A DNA stretch of 44,937 nt from an uncultured bacterium. GTDB lineage: Bacteria; Cyanobacteriota; Vampirovibrionia; Gastranaerophilales; Gastranaerophilaceae. The position numbers and the translations under genes were made by a program. Below are positions 31,690-41,354 of this stretch, piece after piece. The first letter of the stretch is position 1; each line of letters starts with the position of its first letter. Location: positions 1 through 44,937 of the forward strand of contig CADAKY010000011.1 in assembly GCA_902788575.1 (NCBI GenBank), written 5' to 3'. The notes below the pieces were generated by a model that worked only from the letters and a program-made list of their open reading frames with translations, searched no databases and was not told the DNA's origin.

Positions 31690-34600
31690 ATGTATATAAA
31701 GCAACTCGAGGTAGACAATTTTAAATCTTTTGCAAATAAAGTAGAGATACCAATGCTAAAAGGTTTTACAACAATATCCGGACCGAATGGTTCAGGTAAG
31801 AGTAACATAATTGACAGTATTCTTTTCGCTCTGGGGCTTTCGACAAGCAGAACTTTGCGTGCTGAAAAATTATTTCATCTTATTTCTACATATAACAAAA
31901 GAAACGAAGCTTATGTAAAAGTAACTTTTGGAGAAGCTGAAGGCGGTGATTTTTCTGTTGCAAGAAGAATTCGCAAATCTTCTCAGGGATTTAACAGTAT
32001 TTATTATTTGGATGACAAAATCGCAACTTTGTCTGATGTTCATGCAAAACTTGAGAAATTCAACATTACGCCCAATAGTTATAACGTGATGATGCAGGGT
32101 GATGTTATGAGCATAACTAACTGCACCCCCGGAGAAAGACGTAAGATAATAGATGAAATAGCCGGTGTTGCTGATTTTGATAGAAGAATAGAGCAGGCAA
32201 CTGCAGATTTAGAGGTTGTAGAAAAAAGAGTTGTAAATTCCAATTTAATTCTAAATGAAGTAAATACTCGCTTGGAACAATTAAAGGAAGAACGAGAAGT
32301 TGCGTTAAAGTATCAGAAATTAAAAGATGAAAAGATTGGTTTGGAGAGCCAAATTAATACCGTTAAATTCTTTGATTTAAGACGCAATTTAGAGAAAGCG
32401 CATGAAAACATTTTGGAGTTTACCAAAAAGAAAAAAGAAGAAGAATTAAAATCAAAGGATTTAGACGAGCGATTAAAAATAATTAAGGAAAAGTATGATG
32501 AAATTTCATCTACGATAAAGGAAAAAGGTGAAGCACATCAAATTGAATTAAAGCAAAAAGCAGAAGAAATTAAGGGAAGTATTTCTAGAAAAAATTCTTC
32601 AATTGTATATGCTGATAAACAAATTCAGGACAATTTAAAAACTGTTGAGAATACAAAAAACGGTATAGAAGTTCAGCAGGGCAAAATTAAAGATGCGGAA
32701 CTGCAAATTTCTTTAAAGCAGGATGAGATTAAAGGAATAGAACAGAATATAGAAGAACAAAGAGGAATTCTTCACAAAATATTGGAAGACATGTCCGGCT
32801 TGAATGAAACAGCCGAGAAGCATATTGAAAAAAGAAATTCTTTGAGAAAAGAATTGGAAGAATATCAGGATAAAGAAACTAAGATTATACAAAAACAAGC
32901 ACCTTTAGAGGCTGAGTTATCCGCAAAGAAAAAAGCACTAGAGGATGCAAAAACAAAGCTTTCTGAGTTGGAAGAATTCAAGAAGAATTTTTCAGAAACA
33001 AAAGCTTCTAAAGAATTGATGATAGAACAACTTGGCAAAGAACTTGACGATTTTAAAATTATCCTTAAAAATACATTGTATGAGTTGGACAAAATTAAAA
33101 GTGAAATCACAGATTCTGAATTTGAACTTCAGGCGGCAAATAAGAAAATTTTCATGCTTGAGGCAACTAAGAATGCAAGCGAAGAAGCTAACCTCGGACG
33201 TGCGGTTGATACCGTTATGGGTGCAAATATCAGAGGAGTTCATGCCCCTTTAATGAAGCTAGGACAAGTTGATGAAGAGTATTCAACAGCGCTTGAGATT
33301 GCAGTTGGCGGCAGAATGGCGAATATTGTTGTTGAAGACGAGCATGTTGCGGCGACTTGTATTGAACTTTTGAAATCCGCTAATGCAGGCAGAGCAACGT
33401 TTATTCCTTTGAATAAAATTGTAAAATGCCCAAAAAGCTTGAATTTGCCTAAGGATAAGGGTGTTATTGATTTTGCAATTAATCTTATTGATTTTGATGA
33501 TGAGTATTTAAATGCATTTTATTATGCGGTTGGTGATACTCTTGTTGTCGAAGACAGAGAAGTCGCACACAAACTTATCGGTAAATATCGTATGGTAACA
33601 TTATCAGGAGACTTGTTTGAAAAATCAGGTTCAATTACAGGCGGTGCAATTAAAAAAACAGGTCTTAAATTTGCTCAGAATTCTGATAGTGAACTGGAAA
33701 TGTATAAAGCCCGTTTGAAAGAAATGGAAGCAAAATATAATGCGACATTAAAGAAGAGAACAGAACTTGAAAATAAGATGGAGGATATAAGAAGTAAGTA
33801 TTCTTCTTCAACGACAGAATTTAACAAAGCCAAGATGGAATTGACATCTCTGGAGGCAAGTTTTGCAAATAATCAGTCAAATATTGATGAAAAGAATCAG
33901 TTTATAAAAGTTACTGTTCCTGAAATTTCTGCACTTGAAAAGAATCTTGATAAGCTGGAAGAAGAGCATGTTTTTGTAACAGAGAAAATGACAGATGTTC
34001 AGACTTCGATTCAGGAAATTGAAAAATTGATGAATGATGCAGATTTAAAGGATTTGAAGGAAAAAACTGCAGGTGTTGAGGCGGAAATAAAGCGATATGA
34101 AAAAAATCTCGCAAATGCCAATAATGATATTGAAGGCTGGAAGCAGCGAATAGAGTTTATTCATACCACTATAAAAACTCACAACGAAACTATTGAACGT
34201 TCTCTTGCCGCAAATAAAGATTTGGAGCTTGATAAATCAAAATTTACAGAGGATATTAAAGGGCTGAATGAGCAGCTTGAAGTTTTGGAAGAGCAGATTA
34301 AAGAGATTACGGAAAAACTCGGAGAACTGCTTCAACAGCGGGATAATATAAATAAAGACCTTGTTGATATTGAAACACAGAGAAATTTGAAAGCTTCTGA
34401 TATCGAAAAAATTGCTGAACAGATAGAATCATTTAAGGCAAGAAGACGTGAACTTGAACCGCAATTGGAAGAGACAAAAAATATTTTGGAAGGTTCAGGT
34501 ATTAACGTAAACTCATTAGAACCTGTTGAAATGTCAATAGAGGAGATAACAAACAAAATTCAGCGCCTTCAAAAAAGAATGGATGAATTGGGTGCAGTAA

Positions 34601-35181
34601 ATATGAAGGCTCTGGAAGAGTACGAAATAGTTTCTGCCCGTCAGGCAGATTTGCATACAAAAATTGAGACTCTTTCAAATGAACGAGCGCAGATACTTGA
34701 GCGTATGAAAGGGTATGAGGATTTGAAAAAAGAGACATTCCTGAAAACTTATAATGCACTAAATGAAAACTTTAAGGACATTTTCCATAAGCTTTCTGAC
34801 GGTGAAGGAACTCTTATTCTGGAAAACGAAGAAAAACCATTTGAAGGCGGACTTGATATTGAGGCTCAGCCGAGAGATAAGAAAAAACAGCGTCTTGCGG
34901 GGATGTCAGGCGGTGAAAAAGCTTTGACGGCGCTTGCGTTTGTATTTTCTATTCAAAAATACATGCCGGCACCTTTCTATGCGTTTGATGAAGTAGATGC
35001 AAGTCTTGACGGTATTAACGTAGAAAAACTTGCACATATCGTGCAGTCGCAGTCTGAGACAACGCAGTTTATTGTCGTAAGTCACAGAAAACCGATGATT
35101 GAATCTGCAAACAGGACGATTGGCGTAACCCAAAAAGAAAAAGGTATTTCTAAGGTTACAGGCGTTAAACTCAGAGATTAA
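31690..35181 (+). CDS. smc: Chromosome segregation protein SMC
   Basis: 1163 aa, the typical length. Walker A GPNGSGKSN is at 31-39, followed by the R-loop region and a long coiled coil (about 170-500). The hinge (about 500-660) has GVHAPLMKLG, GGRMANIVVEDEHVA and ATFIPLNKI. A second coiled coil leads to the C-terminal ATPase half, with signature LAGMSGGEKALTALAF and Walker B YAFDEVDASLD. SMC forms the ATP-driven DNA-loop-extruding complex with ScpA/ScpB; neither is adjacent. The ribosome-binding site AAGAAGGGA precedes the ATG. Its stop overlaps that of the convergent lipid kinase at TTAA. Confidence 0.97.
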   Translation: MYIKQLEVDNFKSFANKVEIPMLKGFTTISGPNGSGKSNIIDSILFALGLSTSRTLRAEKLFHLISTYNKRNEAYVKVTFGEAEGGDFSVARRIRKSSQGFNSIYYLDDKIATLSDVHAKLEKFNITPNSYNVMMQGDVMSITNCTPGERRKIIDEIAGVADFDRRIEQATADLEVVEKRVVNSNLILNEVNTRLEQLKEEREVALKYQKLKDEKIGLESQINTVKFFDLRRNLEKAHENILEFTKKKKEEELKSKDLDERLKIIKEKYDEISSTIKEKGEAHQIELKQKAEEIKGSISRKNSSIVYADKQIQDNLKTVENTKNGIEVQQGKIKDAELQISLKQDEIKGIEQNIEEQRGILHKILEDMSGLNETAEKHIEKRNSLRKELEEYQDKETKIIQKQAPLEAELSAKKKALEDAKTKLSELEEFKKNFSETKASKELMIEQLGKELDDFKIILKNTLYELDKIKSEITDSEFELQAANKKIFMLEATKNASEEANLGRAVDTVMGANIRGVHAPLMKLGQVDEEYSTALEIAVGGRMANIVVEDEHVAATCIELLKSANAGRATFIPLNKIVKCPKSLNLPKDKGVIDFAINLIDFDDEYLNAFYYAVGDTLVVEDREVAHKLIGKYRMVTLSGDLFEKSGSITGGAIKKTGLKFAQNSDSELEMYKARLKEMEAKYNATLKKRTELENKMEDIRSKYSSSTTEFNKAKMELTSLEASFANNQSNIDEKNQFIKVTVPEISALEKNLDKLEEEHVFVTEKMTDVQTSIQEIEKLMNDADLKDLKEKTAGVEAEIKRYEKNLANANNDIEGWKQRIEFIHTTIKTHNETIERSLAANKDLELDKSKFTEDIKGLNEQLEVLEEQIKEITEKLGELLQQRDNINKDLVDIETQRNLKASDIEKIAEQIESFKARRRELEPQLEETKNILEGSGINVNSLEPVEMSIEEITNKIQRLQKRMDELGAVNMKALEEYEIVSARQADLHTKIETLSNERAQILERMKGYEDLKKETFLKTYNALNENFKDIFHKLSDGEGTLILENEEKPFEGGLDIEAQPRDKKKQRLAGMSGGEKALTALAFVFSIQKYMPAPFYAFDEVDASLDGINVEKLAHIVQSQSETTQFIVVSHRKPMIESANRTIGVTQKEKGISKVTGVKLRD

Positions 35182-36041
35182 AGCGGGGCGAATACTTTAA
35201 CAGATTTCGGGTTTACGGTGATATTAACATTTTCTTTGATGTTATGTTTTTCCCCGTCAATGTGCGATGCTATCCAATTGTTTTCTATAATTATATTTTT
35301 TGCATGTCTGTACTCGGCTCTTGTTGAATTCTTTCTGATTTTTAAAAGTGTTAGTATAAATTCAATAAAAAATAAAACAGGGTTTGTGGTTTTTAGGATA
35401 AATACGTCTGTTATGCCGTCATCCAAATACGAATTATCAGCAACAGAGACAAGGTTTTTGTACATGTTGGAAGCATTTGCAATGATTATACAAGATGCCT
35501 TGATTTTTGTTTGTTCGTTATCAAATTTTATATCATATTCTTTTGTTTTTAGTCTCAGAGCAAATAAAATTCCTGCAATGAAATAAGCAAAATAGCCAAA
35601 TTTGTTTTTTAATGATTGAGGAGTTTTGCAGATGATGTCTGAGTCCCAGCCAAAACCGCATCTTAGTATACAATTTTGCTCATTTACATTCAAACAGTCT
35701 ATCTCTTTAATTTTTCCTGATTCGATGCATTTGAGAGCTTTGTTTAAGTCAGAAGAAATTCCGAGTTTTGATGCAAGTAAATTTGCGGTGCCGGTAGGAA
35801 TTATTCCCAAAACTTTATCAGTATTAATTATAAAAGGAAGAAGCTTATTAACCGTTCCGTCTCCGCCCATCGTTAAGATTGTGTCGTATTCAGATACATC
35901 AATTGTTGTTAGCTCATCAATATTAACACATTTAAAAGTTTTTGTATGTTTTAAAACAAAATCAATTACACGTTTTTTATATTTTACTGCCTTTTTTCTT
36001 CCGGCATTAAAATTTGTAACAATCAATACAGAATTCATCAT
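35178..36041 (-). CDS. YegS/BmrU-family lipid kinase
   Basis: 287 aa, the usual size for a diacylglycerol kinase-like (DAGK catalytic domain) lipid kinase. Nucleotide-binding motifs are GGDGTVN (about 59-65) and IPTGTANLLA (about 85-94), and DGITDVFIL (about 214-222) carries a conserved aspartate. The family phosphorylates diacylglycerol, sphingoid or other lipids with ATP; substrate is unresolved. The start ATG shares four bases (ATGA) with the stop of the upstream PAP2 gene, indicating translational coupling. The PAP2 product and this kinase would catalyse opposing reactions on lipid phosphates. Confidence 0.9.
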   Translation of the reverse strand: MMNSVLIVTNFNAGRKKAVKYKKRVIDFVLKHTKTFKCVNIDELTTIDVSEYDTILTMGGDGTVNKLLPFIINTDKVLGIIPTGTANLLASKLGISSDLNKALKCIESGKIKEIDCLNVNEQNCILRCGFGWDSDIICKTPQSLKNKFGYFAYFIAGILFALRLKTKEYDIKFDNEQTKIKASCIIIANASNMYKNLVSVADNSYLDDGITDVFILKTTNPVLFFIEFILTLLKIRKNSTRAEYRHAKNIIIENNWIASHIDGEKHNIKENVNITVNPKSVKVFAPL

Positions 36042-36631
36042 AAACGTATTTTAGAATAAATTGTTAAGAAAATAAAGCCCAGCAAATATGCACCGATAAC
36101 ATCCGTAGGGAAATGTACTCCGAGCCAAACTCTGCTGAGTCCCACAAAAATTATCCACAATGCGGAAAATGTTATACCCGCAATTTTCAGATATTTGTTC
36201 CTGCAATATTTGTGTAAAAAGCAAATAACCAGCCCCCAAATACAAAATGTTATCAAGCTGTGAGTTGATACATAACTAAAACTGTGAGGATGTATTGCTA
36301 TCTGCAAATCCATTGGCGGTCTCGGGCGATGAATTAGAGGTTTAAGTATAAATTTGCATAAGTATGCAAATAAAGGAGTCACAATCATAAATAGTGCAGG
36401 TTCTATATTCTTTTTATAAATGCTCCACCCAAAGGAAGCAATAATAGGTACAGCAATCATAATGCTGTATAAAATACAATCCGGAAGGAGCGGAATTATC
36501 AGAGGTAAATCTTTAAGAAGTGATTGTACATAAATAATTACAGACTCGTCCCATGAAGTTATCACAGGACAAGTCTTAATAAGAATTGTATAAATCAAAA
36601 ATATTATAATTAAAGTAATGATTTTTTTCAT
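36038..36631 (-). CDS. PAP2-family lipid phosphatase
   Basis: 197 aa with five to six membrane helices. The three PAP2 motifs are visible: K-x6-RP in KPLIHRPRP (about 105-113), the middle motif as YVSTHSL, and SRVWLGVHFPTD (about 163-174) with the catalytic His and Asp. The middle motif normally reads PSGH; here it is VSTH, which is unusual but keeps the histidine. The family hydrolyses phosphatidate or undecaprenyl pyrophosphate and related lipids. It is coupled to the lipid kinase gene downstream. No clear Shine-Dalgarno sequence precedes the ATG. Confidence 0.87.
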   Translation of the reverse strand: MKKIITLIIIFLIYTILIKTCPVITSWDESVIIYVQSLLKDLPLIIPLLPDCILYSIMIAVPIIASFGWSIYKKNIEPALFMIVTPLFAYLCKFILKPLIHRPRPPMDLQIAIHPHSFSYVSTHSLITFCIWGLVICFLHKYCRNKYLKIAGITFSALWIIFVGLSRVWLGVHFPTDVIGAYLLGFIFLTIYSKIRL

Positions 36632-36649
36632 ATTTTGTTAGATTTATGA

Positions 36650-38182
36650 TTAATGACAGCCGCATCCGGCACATTCACCTGAACACTTATGCGAACCGGC
36701 ACTCTCCTCAGGCTTAACAGTTGAACAGAAATTGTCTCTGTCTACATAATATTCACCCTCTAGAGGGAATATTGTCATCCATAGATTTTCTCTCCAATCT
36801 TTATCAAGTATTTCTTTGACTTCAGAAGAATATTTATCAATTTCTGATGTAATCTTAGGGTCTGTTAAGTATGCTGCAGCGTTTTCATGAGTTTCATAAG
36901 GCTTAAATTCCTGATAATATTTTCTTAAAATATCAGGCCTATCCACAATCATACAAGGTCTTAACATATTTCCGTCTTCATAAGGTATTCCGTCTCTGAT
37001 TGCCCTCATAAACGGAGAGGCAAGAGCTTCCGTAAGAGTGCAGTTTTTAACGTTATGAGTTGCAAGGTGTACAAAAGTGCAAGGTTCAACATCTCCCCTC
37101 GGATTGACGTGAACATATTGTCTTCCGCCTGCAATACAACCCATCATTTCCGGACCGTCACCCCAGAAATCAACCGTCATCATTGGAAGCGTGTTTCTTG
37201 CATTATATACGGCTTTTAATATTTGTCTTCTCTGGTCTGCATTCGGTGTCATACTGACATCAGGACTGTCTCCTACAGGAACATAATGGAAGAACCAGCT
37301 CCACAAACAGCCTTTATCTGAAAGCATTTTCATAAATTCATCCGATGTTACCTCATCACAGTTTTGACTTGTTGCGGTTATGGAAGCACCGAAGAATATA
37401 CCGGCTTTTTTCAGCATATCCATCTTTTCCATAACCATATCAAAACAGCCTTCACCGCGGATAGCATCGGTGTTTTCCTTCAAACCGCCTAATGAAAACA
37501 TCGGCTGGACATTTCCTAAGCGTTTTAATGTTTCGACTGTTTTTTCGGTAATTAATGAACCGTTTGTAAATGTTATGAATGTGCAGTCATTAAATTCTTC
37601 ACAAAGTTCAAGAAATTCTTTTCTTGCAAAAGGTTCACCGCCAACAATCGGGAATATATGAATTCCCATAACGTCTCTGGCTTCGGTAAAAATTTCTCTC
37701 CATTTGTCTTTTGATAAATCTTCGTCTACCGAGTATTCATGCGCCCAGCAGCCTTTGCAGTTAAAGTTGCATCTTTTTGTGATACTTGCCAGAAGAACCG
37801 TAGGCGGGAAAAATCCGTTTTTATTATTAAACTCTGTTCTCTTTCTTAAATTGTCACCGTAATAACCGTTTACAAAAAAGTTTTTAATCCATTTATTTCT
37901 GCAATTCGGGTCTAATTCGGTTAAAATTCTTTTCCACCAAAAAAGGTGTGCGTGTTCGGATTCAAAAAGCCATTGCATTCTTCTTGCGTGGTTTATACCG
38001 CCTTTTGACCCTGAAATTTTTTCAAATATTTTAGCCAAATTTACAAGCTTTTGTTTGGAAAAATTATTTCCTAAATAATTTATAGTTTGGTCAATGATAA
38101 AATTGTTTATCTTAAGTTTTAGTCCGTCTAAAATCCCCATTGAATTGGGCTGCCAAACAGTAGCCTGTTTTTCTACTCTCAT
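36650..38182 (-). CDS. Radical SAM protein with Cys-rich tail
   Basis: 510 aa. An N-terminal extension of about 125 residues precedes the radical SAM core, whose cluster motif is C138-x3-C142-x2-C145 (RCNFNCKGCW). GGEPFARKEF lies at about 177-186, and the C-terminal half has conserved Cys at GCIAGGRQYVHVNPRGDVEPC, typical of auxiliary-cluster (SPASM-like) domains. The last residues are KCSGECAGCGCH (C500, C504, C507, C509), a short possible metal- or cluster-binding tail. The substrate is unknown; the PlsC, PAP2 and lipid-kinase neighbours suggest a lipid or lipid-linked target, by context only. Confidence 0.85.
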   Translation of the reverse strand: MRVEKQATVWQPNSMGILDGLKLKINNFIIDQTINYLGNNFSKQKLVNLAKIFEKISGSKGGINHARRMQWLFESEHAHLFWWKRILTELDPNCRNKWIKNFFVNGYYGDNLRKRTEFNNKNGFFPPTVLLASITKRCNFNCKGCWAHEYSVDEDLSKDKWREIFTEARDVMGIHIFPIVGGEPFARKEFLELCEEFNDCTFITFTNGSLITEKTVETLKRLGNVQPMFSLGGLKENTDAIRGEGCFDMVMEKMDMLKKAGIFFGASITATSQNCDEVTSDEFMKMLSDKGCLWSWFFHYVPVGDSPDVSMTPNADQRRQILKAVYNARNTLPMMTVDFWGDGPEMMGCIAGGRQYVHVNPRGDVEPCTFVHLATHNVKNCTLTEALASPFMRAIRDGIPYEDGNMLRPCMIVDRPDILRKYYQEFKPYETHENAAAYLTDPKITSEIDKYSSEVKEILDKDWRENLWMTIFPLEGEYYVDRDNFCSTVKPEESAGSHKCSGECAGCGCH

Positions 38183-38208
38183 ATTATTCTCTCCTAATTT
38201 TCTTATAT

Positions 38209-38868
38209 TTATCCCTCTACATTTTGTTTCATATAATCAACCCATTTCTTTACGATTTCTTCCTCCGGAAGTTCGTAAGAAATCGGTTTCCCGACTTTCA
38301 GTGTCAAATGCTTTCTGAACGGAATCCAAGAATATCCGTCAAATCCGCATATTGCAATCGGAACAATATCCATTTTTGCTAATTTTGCAATTGATACAAA
38401 TCCCGGTTTTATATCATCAAATTTATCTCCTTCAAGGATTTGCCTTCCCTGAGGAAACATTCCGATATTCCATTTTGTATGTTTTACGATATCTAAAATT
38501 GTTTTAAGCGTAGCTTTTTCCGGATTTTCTCTGTCTACCGAAAAAGCTCCGAGACTTATAACTAAAAATCTTATGAGCGGATTTTTGTGTTCATACAATT
38601 CTTTTTTAGCCATATAAGCTACAGGAGCGTTAGCTATAACCGAAATTAACGGAGGATCAATATAAGACTGATGATTTGATGTGTACATATAGCGTTTAGT
38701 ACGGTCTACATTTTTCCAGCCGATAATTTTTGTTGTATACCAGAAAAAAGCTGCCGGCCAAACTACAAACCATAAAAACAATGTTATATACGTCGTTCTT
38801 ATGAATCCGTAATCTTCAGGATATCTTCTGTTGTAGTTACGCTTTTCTCTTTTAAATAAATTTAACAC
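38209..38868 (-). CDS. plsC: 1-acylglycerol-3-phosphate acyltransferase-like
   Basis: 219 aa PlsC/lysophosphatidate-acyltransferase-like protein. The catalytic motif H-x4-D is NHQSYID with H66 and D71. The usual FPEGTR block is FPQGRQ here, a change in the glycerol-phosphate-binding motif. A later block is VPIAICGFDG (about 173-182). One hydrophobic stretch (about 25-48) anchors it at the inner membrane. It normally adds an acyl chain to lysophosphatidate. The gene lies 26 bp upstream of the radical SAM gene and 6 bp downstream of the SLBB gene on the same strand. Confidence 0.88.
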   Translation of the reverse strand: MLNLFKREKRNYNRRYPEDYGFIRTTYITLFLWFVVWPAAFFWYTTKIIGWKNVDRTKRYMYTSNHQSYIDPPLISVIANAPVAYMAKKELYEHKNPLIRFLVISLGAFSVDRENPEKATLKTILDIVKHTKWNIGMFPQGRQILEGDKFDDIKPGFVSIAKLAKMDIVPIAICGFDGYSWIPFRKHLTLKVGKPISYELPEEEIVKKWVDYMKQNVEG

Positions 38869-38874
38869 CGATTG

Positions 38875-41298
38875 TTATCTCCACCTGCTTATAGCTATTG
38901 CTGTGATACCGATGTATGCTATACCTTGCAGAGTCTGAACTATAGGAGTAATCCAGTCGTTTCCGGCAATTCTTCTCGGAACAACTATAGTATCACCCAT
39001 TTCAACCCTTGAGCGCATACATACTCTTTCGGCTTTTCCGTTTACACCGATTTTGTAAATTCTGAATTTATTAGCATTTGGAGTATATCCGCCGACTTCT
39101 TTAATATAATCTTTTACGTGTGAGCGTTTCTTATAAATAAATGATTGTTCATTGTATACTTCACCGAGAACAGCAATATATGATGATAATCTCGGTATAT
39201 AGACATCGTCACCGTCTTGCATTTCCAAATTATCAGTGTCACTTATTTTGTTTAAATCATTGGATTTAATATTTAATGCTATTTGACCTGTATATTGTTT
39301 ACCGAATTCAAGCTGATCTTTTTCCATTTGTTCAATAAGTGACATTTTTCGGTTATTATCAACTTCTGCCTGCTTATATCCTGCGGCAAGTCTTCCTTCA
39401 ATAAGTTTTATATCTCTTTCGGTATTGTATCTTGCAAGGTTTACTTGTTTTGTTTTCAAATGAGCACGTTTGAATACTGTACCTCTTAAATCGGCTTCGT
39501 CTCTCAAACCTCCTGCTGCTTGAATAAGGTCTGTAAGTTTTTGACCTTTAATAAATGTGTATACACCGGGTCTTTGTACGAAACCTGAAATTTTAACTTT
39601 TTTAATAACTTCATTTGGGCGAAGAGTTCTGAAGAATATTTTTTCTTCCGGATAAAGTGATACTTGTTTGATTGCATCACTGTTTATCATAATGTCATAT
39701 AAATAGAACATTCTGACACTGCGTCCGTCTTTACCCGTGATTTCAACTGCTATATTTTCAGTCGGTATAAGTTTGCTGACTTTTTCTGTCGTAGCTGTTA
39801 TTTTAAGTTTTTCACCTTCCTGAACGAGTTGTTCCTTATTTGATTCTTTAGAATTTTCTTCATCAGAGAGTTCAGAGCGATTATCCACAATGCCGGATTC
39901 TACAAACTGAATATCTGACATTATATCCGCAAGCTTCATATCTGTTGTATAAGGAATATGTTTTGGAAGATTGATACATCCATATACATCTATGAATTTT
40001 CTGTTAGTATTCTGATAAACTGTTATTGTGTCACGAGGCTGAAGAATCGGGTCATTCAGTCCGGCAAAGAAATCTTTAAGATAAATCGGAATTGTTTCTA
40101 CCACGTTGTTTTTCCCGCTAACTCTTCTTATAACAGCCTGATAAATAAAGGTTTCTTCCATCAGTTCTTTTTCGTCTTTGATAATATCGGAAAGTCTCAT
40201 ACCTTCTTTATATGCGTATGTTGCAGGGTGTTTGATGTTACCTTGAATTGTTACAATGTTTTCAACATCGTTATACATTTCCTGAAATTGTATTGCATCA
40301 CCGTCTGCAAGTTTGGTTGTTTTTGCTGTTAAATAAGCTATATTTTTTGCGGTTTTTTGTCTTGATACTTTATCAAAACTTTCCATAACAACATCGTTTC
40401 TTTGCGTTGTTACCATCAAATCGCCGGCATATTTCATTAAGTCTCCGACTGTTTCACCGGTCTTAAATTCATAAATACCGGGAGCTTTTACACCGTTTTT
40501 GAATGACATTGTATTTTTAATTTTATCAACAAAAATTTTATCATTTGCTTTTACAATAATGTTGTTGTCGTTTCCGAGAAATAAGAAATTGTATAAATCC
40601 ACATATTTGTTATTATATTTAATATTTCTTAATGTACCTGTTTTTTTGACACCGCCGGCTGCGCTTAAAGCATCCATAACGGAGGAATTATTGCTTACGT
40701 ATACTTTACCCGGTCTTGCAACTTCACCGTATACAAAAACGGAAAAACCGTTGCCTGACGGAATCTGAAGTTTTACCTTCATGTTTGAATATTTACTTTT
40801 CGCAATTTTATTTATTTCGTTTTCGACTTCACCTAATGTTCTGCCTTCGGCTTTTACTACGCCGATTCCCTGTATGAACAGAGAACCGTTAGAGCCTACT
40901 TCTGTAGTTTCCTTAGGTTTTACAAGATTTGAACCTGACAGAGATATGACATCAACAGAATCTCCGTATGAAAGGATTTCTATTTTTTCGCCGACACTCA
41001 ATTTATATGAGCTGTCATATTTTCCGGTTGATTCTTTGCTGTCTGCGGAAGACGTTCCAAACTGTTCATATCCGGCTTGATAAAGAATATTTCCTGTAAG
41101 AGCATTTTCTTTTCCGTTATATATTTTTTCAATCGGACTGAGTGTATCCTGAACTGAGTGTCTTACGTCAAGCTCCTGATCGTTATCCTCAAACACGTTG
41201 CTTTCTGACAAGTTGATTGCGTGCATATCAATTGCAAATACTGTCGGCATGTTACAGAAAGCTATCAATAAAAATGCGGTAAATATTTTTTTAAACAT
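38875..41298 (-). CDS. Polysaccharide export protein, SLBB/Wza-like
   Basis: 807 aa. A signal peptide (MFKKIFTAFLLIAFCNMPTVFA, here as MFKKIFTAFLLIAF plus CNMPTVFA) has no lipobox cysteine directly at the cleavage site. A polysaccharide-export domain follows (about 95-180: YKLSVGEKIEI, EVGSNGSLFIQGIG), then several SLBB beta-grasp repeats, seen as VFVYGEVARPGKVYV, FKNGVKAPGIYEFK, TIQGNIKHPATYAYK, VKISGFVQRPGVYTF and AVLGEVYNEQSFIY. The last 30 residues contain a membrane segment before the terminal ISRWR, matching the C-terminal helix of Wza. The family exports capsule or exopolysaccharide through the outer membrane. The Shine-Dalgarno GAAAGGA is good. Confidence 0.9.
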   Translation of the reverse strand: MFKKIFTAFLLIAFCNMPTVFAIDMHAINLSESNVFEDNDQELDVRHSVQDTLSPIEKIYNGKENALTGNILYQAGYEQFGTSSADSKESTGKYDSSYKLSVGEKIEILSYGDSVDVISLSGSNLVKPKETTEVGSNGSLFIQGIGVVKAEGRTLGEVENEINKIAKSKYSNMKVKLQIPSGNGFSVFVYGEVARPGKVYVSNNSSVMDALSAAGGVKKTGTLRNIKYNNKYVDLYNFLFLGNDNNIIVKANDKIFVDKIKNTMSFKNGVKAPGIYEFKTGETVGDLMKYAGDLMVTTQRNDVVMESFDKVSRQKTAKNIAYLTAKTTKLADGDAIQFQEMYNDVENIVTIQGNIKHPATYAYKEGMRLSDIIKDEKELMEETFIYQAVIRRVSGKNNVVETIPIYLKDFFAGLNDPILQPRDTITVYQNTNRKFIDVYGCINLPKHIPYTTDMKLADIMSDIQFVESGIVDNRSELSDEENSKESNKEQLVQEGEKLKITATTEKVSKLIPTENIAVEITGKDGRSVRMFYLYDIMINSDAIKQVSLYPEEKIFFRTLRPNEVIKKVKISGFVQRPGVYTFIKGQKLTDLIQAAGGLRDEADLRGTVFKRAHLKTKQVNLARYNTERDIKLIEGRLAAGYKQAEVDNNRKMSLIEQMEKDQLEFGKQYTGQIALNIKSNDLNKISDTDNLEMQDGDDVYIPRLSSYIAVLGEVYNEQSFIYKKRSHVKDYIKEVGGYTPNANKFRIYKIGVNGKAERVCMRSRVEMGDTIVVPRRIAGNDWITPIVQTLQGIAYIGITAIAISRWR

Positions 41299-41354
41299 TA
41301 TAAAATCCTTTCAAGGGTTTTGCTATTCTATATAACAAAATTATGCCATGCTGA

